This document shows, piece by piece, positions 55,888 to 64,000 of a stretch of 64,000 nt of DNA. The position numbers were made by a program, and so were the translations under genes. Numbering within the stretch: the stretch's first letter is position 1; every line of letters starts with the position of its first letter. The DNA comes from Adiantum capillus-veneris (lineage: Eukaryota > Streptophyta > Polypodiopsida > Polypodiales > Pteridaceae), in contig CM043949.1 of the NCBI GenBank assembly GCA_014529385.2, forward strand, positions 110,267,977 to 110,331,976, written 5' to 3'. Under the pieces are notes generated by a model that was given only the letters and a program-made list of their open reading frames with translations, searched no databases and was not told where the DNA came from.

Positions 55888-58040
55888 TTTTTTATTTCTT
55901 TTTTTCCTCTTTTTTTTTGTTGTCCTCACAAGTGTGAGTTGAGAGAATTTATATTAACTTAAAAAGAATACAATCTCCCTCAAACACTACATGTGTCTTG
56001 AGGGGGCTAGGGTTCCAACAGAGGCTTGTACATCAACAAAGAGGATACCAAACCAGAGGTGCTAAACCTACCCTCTTGAGTGTTCTAAACAACTCAATGC
56101 ATGAATCCTTTCTTCGTCCCTATCAGCTGACCCTCTTCTTTTCCCACAACATGGATGAGCTCAGTGTGCTCAAATGCACAATATCATCAAAATGAGCTGC
56201 TACAACCAGTTTGGCATCAAATACCCAAAGGTTCCTAGACTTCCAGACATGGTTCAGGGAGAAAAATCTAGTGGTTTGGGTGCATACCAAAATGGTCTGG
56301 TTTTGAAATCCACGCCCTCCCAACATTAGGTCATCAATAAAGAAAATGATCTTCTAAGTCTTCGTTACCCATTTGCAAAACTTAGCAGCCAGCCCCCATG
56401 AAGTAGGGCACTTGTAGAATAGATGGTCTTCAAAGGTTGATCTACAACCAGAGAAAGTGCAAGTGCCAGTGCCGATCCCTCTAGCACGCACCTTAATCCC
56501 AATAGGCAGGGCTCCCCAAAGCACCTCCAGATGAACAACTTCATGTATTTTGGCTAATTAATCTCCCAAATAACATTGACACTCTTTTGCCCAGCGCTCT
56601 TCCAACCAGTTTTCTTCTAGATTTTGGTGAGTGGGCCAAACCGATCCACTTTGTATACTAGTACTTTATAGGTACTTTGGGGCTTGGGGATCAAGAACAC
56701 TCTGTCTTTCGGCCAATGCCAGGCTCTCCAATCTATTTCTGATCCATAGACATCGGAAGCACTTCCAAGAGTCTACTGATCAGAAGCCTTTTTATATATA
56801 CCCAAATTATGTTGTAGCACTACGAGCTCCACATCCTTCCAGGAAAAGCTTTTGTCATCCCAAAAATGAGAAAGTTAAAAGATTCCTCTGTTGTCTACCT
56901 AACGTGCAACTTCCCTCCAAAAAGGGTCGGGGGAACGCCTTCCAAGTTTGGAGAACCAGGGGGACCAATTGAGAAAGGAATCCTGAAGTGTCTAAAATTA
57001 TCCCCCCATTCCAGGGTTGCAATTGCTTTGTTACACTTTCATGCTAGTTCCCCTGTGCACCTCCCAAGCACTATGGCCTCCTTCCATATGCCCCCTTTCA
57101 AGGCAAGCTTTGCTTCGTTTATCATATCCCAAGCCATGATAGCCCATTCTTGTTTTTGGTCCATCAAAGAGAACCGGGTGTCCTCTTTGGACACCGGGCT
57201 TTTGCATGCACCATGGAATCAATAATCCCAATTCCACCTTGATTCTTTCATCTTACTACCATTTGCCCATCTCCTTCATTGAAAAGGGGTTGTGGCTTTA
57301 ATGTTGTTTTTCCACAAAAACTGTTTGTTTATAAGCTTCAAAAATTCTTTCCAATTGGATTTGCTCAGCTTTAGCAGCGGCGATAAATGTAAGGGATCAT
57401 GAAAGCATTGATCATCATGACTCTACTATGGTAGGGGAGGAGCACAAAATTCCATCGTCTCATTCTACTATTAATTTTGGTCATGACTCTGCTTCTCCGT
57501 AATGCCCACACCAAGTGGAACACCTAGGTGCCTCAACATTGTGTCCTTGCTAATAACTTCTCTTGAACATTCCACAGGGTCGAACGAGTCGCTTTCCAAG
57601 AGAGAGATCAATCTTGATTTCTCAATACTGCACATTGAGCCGGAAGCACAAGCAAAAAGGTGGACAATTTTGAGGGCTCTTCTTAGCACTTTTGGCTTGG
57701 CTTTAAGGAAAAGCAAAGAGTCATCAGCAAACAACATCGCAAGCATTTGTTTTCCTCCAGGAAATGAGAGACCTTGAATTTCCCCTTTCGTCGCATTGTC
57801 CTCGAGTGAGGTTACCGAAGGGTTAAAGGCAATTGGAAAAAGCAGTGGGGCAAGGGGGCACAGCCTTGTTTGATCGAACACTTGACCTCAAACCCTCCCA
57901 TTGACTTGTTGTTGAAGAGAATCTCATAGTAACTTCCTTTCCCAAGCTAGTGATCTAGCACACACACTTTGGGTCCAAAGCCCAAAGCCTTCATGACAAC
58001 CTCAATGTAATACCACTAAATTCTATCATAAGCCTTATAT
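55888..58040 (-). mobile_element. 5'-truncated LINE (non-LTR retrotransposon)
   Basis: Minus-strand pieces in LINE order: reverse transcriptase near 58000-57470 (KQGC region, AMLFADDSLLFLKA with the catalytic Asp pair, SLSIEKS-like, HLGVPLG) and a zf-RVT-like C-terminus near 56550-56380 (LWGALPIG, CTFSGCRSTFEDHLFYKCP). T-rich sequence at 55888-55920 on the plus strand may be the poly(A) tail. It begins at about 58040, inside the reverse transcriptase, as usual for truncated LINE copies, and holds stops and frameshifts. Confidence 0.82.
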
Positions 58041-58168
58041 ATAGGTGCTAGTCATGATGATACGAGAAACCAATCTTTACAATTCACATGCCCAATTTCA
58101 TTTTTCATTTCTATAGGTGCTAGTCACGATGATACAAGAACCAATGTTTACAATTCACATGCCCACTT
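58041..58168. repeat. Diverged tandem duplication, about 72-bp period
   Basis: TATAGGTGCTAGTCATGATGATAC...TTTACAATTCACATGCCCA occurs twice in a row at the broken 5' end of the LINE. Confidence 0.85.
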
Positions 58169-59233
58169 GATTGATGTGTCATTCCTCAAAATGAGGAGAC
58201 GACCCTTACAAGCCATCACTTAAAAAGAGAAGTCTCCTATAGGGAAAAGAGAGAGCTCTAAGGGAAGAGGGTTGCATCTTCCACATTAACTGTCTCCTTA
58301 TCAAGCTTATCCCCTAGTCACTCAAATTGTGGGCCTCCCGTCCCAAATTTTAATTGCAAATTGGAATCTTATTTTCTCTCCTTTAGAGAAAGAAGTTATT
58401 TCTCAACCGTTTGTCAAGTTACAAAACAACAAGATCGTTTGCTAGAGGCCCTTGTCACACATGACCGACAGTTAAGTGTGACGTGGATTAAAGTGGGTAG
58501 CGGCCACTCTGAAGAGAAAATTGTTATTGTCCAGGGGGTTGTCACACTAGACTAACACCGTTAAACAATCAATGTGAAAAGACTACAAGCAAAATGCAGT
58601 GATGCAAGTTGAATAGATAATCAACGATGAAAGACTTACATTGGGCAGGAGCTAGGCAAGGTGGGAGGGTCACCCATGAACAGGGTTAGGTTGGTCGTGA
58701 CAAGGCAATCCACCTTAATGCCAAGGATCCTTGTCCACCGCCTAGTGTGACTCATGAATAGAGCAGGGCAGTTGGTGATTGGTGGAAAGCTTTCGCATAC
58801 ATGTCCATCCGGACGTTTTTGACAAAACCTTAATGTAAGTTCTATAATGTCATATATTTTTGTTGTCCCCTTAGTGATGCCTTTTCGCAAGTGAAGAAGG
58901 GGATATTATTTTAGGCAAAAACAAAAAAATTATATTGATGGGTCAAAAAGAGTGTAACCTCACGATGGGATTATCTAAATGAGAGAGATGTGGAGTGCTG
59001 AGCAATGATGAGATGTGATACGATGAAACCTTATGGAATGATTAGGTCTCCCCAATCTCATAAAAATAAAAAGGCTTTCAAAACATACTAAGTGCATAGC
59101 TGAAGGGTGAGTTTAGGAAATGAAAAGATAGATGAAATTGAAAAGTCAAAAGACCTTTTGCATCTATAAAAAGAGGTGTTTCTCTTCTTCTTTACTTTTC
59201 CTTCAAAATATTTTATTCTCTTCAAAGTGTTCC

Positions 59234-59269
<36 letters not shown>

Positions 59270-59526
59270 ATGTTGTACTTGTCCTTCCCAGAGCTAGTAC
59301 TATTGCAAATCTACGTGTTTTGTCATTGCCCGTTGCTACATGCTATAGATTAGTGAATTGTTTTTGTTGTTTTTGAGGGAATCTTTGAATCAGGAATACC
59401 TTTTTATTTTTTTGAAGCCATTAGGAATACTTTTAAGTAGGTATATATACTTTTGGTTTCGAATTTAATAAAGGCTATCTTAAGAGATGTCTCTTTGGAA
59501 ATTGGGTACCAAAATTGCAAAGGAAA

Positions 59527-59572
<46 letters not shown>

Positions 59573-60058
59573 AGCATAGCCATCTGTCTCTGTCCTATTC
59601 AAGAGACGACATTGTTTTTTTTTACATGGGACGGTCAGGGCGTTGCTTCCCAAGGCCCCATAGTATGCTCAAGTAGGGCAAGCATCGTCTTTTTTCAACA
59701 ACAGACATCAATAAGACAATAGACATAGATGAGAGTCGGGGAGGGTGCAAAGTGGATGGTAGAGGCTTTGATGTTGAAGTTGAGGGGACGGATTGGAGGG
59801 AAGTGCCCACAACTAGGGATAGATAGATAGATATATTTTATTATCTTTTTCGGAGGTCAAATATGACCTATGGGACCAAAGTTACATGTGATGTAGTATG
59901 TGTATGGCTGATGAGTGACTCTCAATGCTCTAAAAATGTGGTGATGAGAGTCGCAATGGAGAGACCACAGTGTGGCTGGGAGAGGAAAGTGTGTAGGTCT
60001 AAGTCATGGCTGAAAATGTAAGAGAAGCAAGTTTGGATGTGACCAAAAGCTGAGTACT
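58169..60058. other. No gene recognised; microsatellites
   Basis: (CT)n/(CA)n at 59232-59270, (CT)n at 59529-59570 and (GATA)n-like at 59819-59834. Frames of up to 89 codons have no recognisable product. Confidence 0.45.
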
Positions 60059-60542
60059 CTAGTAGTGTGTGGTACTCAGAATCTTGAACTTGCAGTGAGC
60101 ATAATGTGCACAATCAATTTGACTCTTCTCCATTGCCCCAACACCTTGTCTTGCATCGAAGGGAATGCGAGCTAAGCCAAATGGTTGCGATAGTGCGTAT
60201 CGCCGACAAGGGGATAGGCTCAAGCATGTAAGAGTGAATATGATTTCCTCTTTTAGCGAAGAACATGGCGATAGTGCGTATCGCCGACAAGGGGATAGGC
60301 TCAAGCATGTAAGAGTGAATATGATTTCCTCTTTTAGCGAAGAACATGGTTTTGTAGTTGGGGCAATATGGGTGGTGTAATGTATGAAGCGTGACCCCCC
60401 CGAATTTCTCCCAAGCCGTAATACATTGGCGTTGTAGAAAAGCTTCATTCACTTGGAAGTCAATTGAAGCATCATGTAGCAAGTGTAATGCATCCCATCT
60501 CCCAAACCACTTCTTTATGTCTTGTATCCATCTAGTGCTCAA
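60059..60542 (-). pseudogene. Decayed ORF of unknown family with an 81-bp tandem repeat
   Basis: A minus-strand frame from 60542 to 60114 reads TRWIQDIKKWFGRWDALHLL and includes the 27-residue unit beginning MFFAKRGNHIHSY twice in tandem (DNA copies from 60187 and 60268, period 81). The adjoining segment at 59922-60113 in the same direction (SEYHTLLEYSAFGHIQTCFS) may continue it after a stop at about 60113. Trp- and His-rich; I do not recognise the family. Confidence 0.4.
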
Positions 60543-61040
60543 GATCTTGCTTTTATGCGTCTTTTGAACTTTTTTGCTTGATTCCCATGCAATTGTAAGA
60601 AGTCAATGTGAGGGGTTTGCCGCATCTTTATCATGTACTCCACAACCCTTTCCATGCCCATAACCTCAATTGGAAGATATCCCTACTCAAGAAGTGGATG
60701 GAGGTGGAGGCCAATGTTGAGACTTGAGGAGGGCCATTTCTACCGCTGCACAAGGTTAGGACAGGCTTCTCCGGGTTACACGCTCTCTCTTTATCTCTGT
60801 TGGGGGTAAAATTAGTGAGGAGTCCAACCAAAGGGGCGGAGCTGACCTTGAAACCCGGACCATGCAAAAGGGGTAGAAGGGGGGAGGCAAGGAAAGGGAG
60901 GTAGAACAAAGGGGTGGAGCCTATCTGGAAACCCGAACCATGCAGAAGGGGCAAAAGGTCAAGCAGGGAAAGAGAGGCTGACCGGGACAGATGGGGTTTC
61001 ATTGAAAGGATGAAAAGTTATTTCTTGAAAATAGTAAGCT

Positions 61041-61043
<3 letters not shown>
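60543..61043. other. No gene recognised
   Basis: Contains two diverged direct repeats of the type GGAGC..A.CT.GAAACCCG.ACCATGCA.AAGGGG (about 60837 and 60915). Confidence 0.45.
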
Positions 61044-61117
<74 letters not shown>

Positions 61118-61143
61118 CCCCCCCCCCCCCCCCCCCCCCCCCC
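61044..61143. repeat. Compound (CT)n(C)n tract
   Basis: About 35 CT units followed by about 30 C. A similar tract lies at 63406-63494. Confidence 0.96.
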
Positions 61144-63404
61144 ATGGAAATGTGGATGTAGACACTCCAAACTTTCAAGACCTAGTTCAAGAGTTTTCCT
61201 TGATACCCAATCCTGCAAAAACAGCTTTGGTGCAATTATTCAGAACTAATGGCATCAAATGGGATCTATTGCAAGGAAAGTAATTCCGGCTTTGATTGAA
61301 CTTCTAAAACCAAGTGCAGAATATAATATGATTCAAATACCACTACCCATCTATCCTCATTGATCGTCTTTACAGTGCTAAAGTGTGGAAGGCCATAATG
61401 TTGGTTTACCAAGGTTCACTATGAGACCTCTACATGCACAAAAGAGCTTCAAAACATGTAAATGTTGGAGTAATCCCTCCTCTTACTTGCAAATCAAGAT
61501 ATGTAGTTTGCCATTGAAGAAGAAGAACTCTATAGTGTACTATGCTCTCTTAGTGGTGTCTTTCAAAAAAATGTACTGCTGTCAAAAGCCTCGCTCTCGT
61601 ACATAACTATTGTGTCATAATCAACAACTTAGCTAACAACAATAATGGAATAACAATGAAATCAAAGGAAAATGATTGAATAGTTAAGACTCAATTGTAC
61701 TTGATGCTCAGCTAAACACATAGACTCACAAAGTGCATAGATTGGCTAACAACATGCTCAACTATAGACCTAAAACAATGGGGTCTAGAGGGACTTTAGA
61801 CTTCACAAAGACTTTAGCAATCGATATCATACAAAGGCAAAATGTCTCTATGAGCTTGCTCCAAATAATATCTTCAATGTAAAGATAAGTGAGAGAATGT
61901 GGTGGGGGTAAGCCAAGTAGGCCCTAGAATATAGAGATGACCTAACTATTGCCTATCCATCCTGCCAAAGTGCTAGCCAAGTAGTCCTCGTTAGAGCAGA
62001 ATTCACAAAATGCTACTCTTTAAATGAGATGCTACTAGTATGTGACCCACACGTTGCTCCGGCCAAGAAAAGGAACGTATCTACCTTTGTAACACATCAA
62101 TAAATCTCAAGGATTTCTTTGCTTTAACTCTTGTTATACCGATTAATACAATTGGCACTCCGTTATAGTATACCTACAATTGTTGTTCTATGTGTTGGTC
62201 AGTTTCTCCATCTAACTAACAATAGCTCAATTAACATAGCATGGCAAGGAAGGAGGACCTACGGACCGTTGGGTGTGCTCACATGCACCATAGGGGCATT
62301 GCTAATAGAGACTGTACAAATTCATTCATCCTTGATTCTCTCTCTCTCTCTCCCCCCTCTCTTCATCTTTCTAGATTCTTGTCTTTGACTTCGACATTTG
62401 GACTGCAATTGATCTTGATGTCTCTGTTACTCTTCCTACTTTCTTGTGAGCAAGAAGCAATACAATGCATCCATAATGCACACCATCACATAACCTATAT
62501 TAGAGGGGTAGATCAAGTAAAGTCATCAGGCAAGTGAGAAGAGATAAGGGCCAACAAAACACCAAGGTAACCAATGGAGCTTTGCTTTAGAGTGGAGTTT
62601 CCGTGACATGAGATTTACCATTGGGAATGCAATTAGCCACAAAATCACTACTACTCTCTTTTGCTTGCTTGTAGCTGTCTCTTTCTTGGCTTTCTATAGT
62701 AGCAATGCACATCATTGTGTAATCTACAATAGAAAGATTGTTTGTGTACCTTGGGATGACAATGCTACCAATGACAATAACCAATCTCCATTGTACCAAC
62801 CAAGCATGTAAGCAAGGTTTTATAATGCAAGGGTCCATAAGCAAGAATGTAATCATAGAGCTTCTTGTGATTGAGAGAGGATTTGGCATTTATGTAAATT
62901 AAAGCTTTGAGTGCTTGAGAGTGGAGTTGACTGCTACATCGGCTTCAACATTGAGAATGTGATTGATCCATGTAACCCCGCATGTAACTCTATATCTCTC
63001 TCTTGCTTCCTTGCAACTTTGGCTTGACTTGCAGTTTTTTTACAATAGTAGTGACCATCATTGCCTAATCTATAGAAGTAAAATTTCTTATCCTCCACTT
63101 GGTCAACCTCTACTCTACCTTTGGCTAGCAATGCCACCGATCTTGATGGTACACATGGCATACTTTAGCAGGGTGATCGAGAAAGAGATCCACAAATTTT
63201 TGAACGACTCTAAATTTTAAATTAGGATTTATTGTCAAAATTTCATAAATAATCAATCAAAATTTAAGATGTTCCCTATGTCAGTCTTGAGGAATATGGT
63301 TTTGTCAAGCGCTATTAATAGTTGCCAACGTGGTCATAGAGCTTCAAATCTCATGCATGGGGTTGGCTTTGAATTTGTAAAGGTGATTGGCTCTTCTAGC
63401 TTTG

Positions 63405-63405
<1 letters not shown>
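61144..63405. other. No gene recognised
   Basis: Two diverged direct repeats, about 62590-62760 and 62920-63090 (AGAGTGGAGTT...TAGTAGC.ATG.CATCATTG). Short frames only, without motifs. Confidence 0.45.
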
Positions 63406-63488
<83 letters not shown>

Positions 63489-63494
63489 CCCCCC
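63406..63494. repeat. Compound (CT)n(C)n tract
   Basis: About 40 CT units followed by nine C. Confidence 0.96.
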
Positions 63495-64000
63495 CTTGTC
63501 CCTACTGCAGCTCACCGTGTACTCAAGGAAACCTGGCGCTAAATCTTACTCTCTCTCCCTCTCAACCCCCACTATAGGAGCAGGGGCGGCCATAGATGCT
63601 TCTTGGAAACCTGCACCTACTGAGTACTGTGATCATGGGGCTTTTACCACCTTGGGCAAGATTGAAGAACCGAACCCTAAAAAAGGTGAGGGCGCTTTGG
63701 CCCCTCACTTAGTCTTTGTGTATTTCTCTTTGCGCGTGTTTTTGAAAGAGAGGAGTGAGGGCTTAGATACATATTGTGCAATCATGGAGGTGGTTGAAGT
63801 ATCGTCTCAAGTAGGTGTTTTCCTTTTGATGAAATCTTGATGACATACTGTGAAGGTTTTTTTACATAGCTCATGATTGAAATAATCTAGTTACTTTGAC
63901 TGGTTAGGCTTTTTTTCTGTAAGCTTCGTATAAGCATTTCACTGCATATGGTAAGTTATTGATTGGTTTACTTAACAAAAATCCTCACATATAAAGAGGT
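63495..64000. other. No gene recognised
   Basis: A 114-codon frame at 63496-63840 has no recognisable motif. Confidence 0.4.

Noticed and set aside
62587-63161. Minus-strand frames resembling a zinc-knuckle tail (FYFYRLGNDGHYYCKK)
   Set aside because: Only a loose similarity to C-x2-C-x4-H patterns, with missing Cys residues; too weak to call a gag remnant.

Overview
This is a repeat-dense stretch of a plant nuclear genome, most likely a flowering plant with a large genome; the species cannot be named from the sequence. The evidence is a plant 3-ketoacyl-CoA synthase, Ty1/copia and Ty3/gypsy retrotransposons primed by initiator-Met tRNA, En/Spm (CACTA) transposons with Transposase_21, DUF4218 and DUF4216 parts, GT-AG introns, and long (CT)n, (GA)n and (TG)n tracts. 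Only one gene looks like an intact host gene: the single-exon 3-ketoacyl-CoA synthase at 6275-7762 (minus).

Layout. 1-496 is one end of a CACTA element that runs off the left edge. 497-4193 holds two decayed, convergent gene-like units: a plus-strand Ulp1-protease/HAD-phosphatase-like gene with stops and an in-frame 114-bp duplication, and a minus-strand gene of unknown family. 4.2-9.5 kb holds MITE-like foldback repeats around the synthase. 9562-14654 is a broken minus-strand copia element (copia A) with one truncated LTR. 17.2-20.4 kb is an old, heavily decayed minus-strand gypsy polyprotein.

From 20.4 to 50.2 kb the window is a nested transposon stack. A plus-strand gypsy element (20375-41996, 5-bp duplication TGGAG) sits in the old minus-strand gypsy, whose frame resumes at 42002-42157. 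Inside the plus-strand gypsy are a second copia copy (copia B, 24025-29184, duplication CTATC) in its protease region and a 7.7-kb CACTA element (31832-39532, duplication AAT) between integrase and chromodomain. The CACTA carries a six-exon transposase gene with one frameshift, an intact three-exon TNPA-like gene, and a decayed fragment of a heavy-metal-associated (HMA) domain gene. Next to this lies an 8-kb LTR element (42158-50206) with 2.4-kb LTRs and no recognisable pol. Its LTRs contain pentatricopeptide-repeat (PPR) gene-like sequence, present in both LTRs.

50.2-64 kb is lower in signal: a candidate promoter and a 153-codon ORF, palindromes shared with the neighbouring LTRs, an LTR remnant with primer-binding site, one end of a different CACTA family, a 5'-truncated LINE, a decayed ORF with a 27-residue tandem repeat, and several compound microsatellites.

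Most open reading frames here belong to transposons and are broken. The points of biological interest are gene-fragment capture (HMA in a CACTA, PPR in an LTR), the Ulp1/HAD gene remnant, the long perfect hairpins in the CACTA ends, and the resolved order of insertions.
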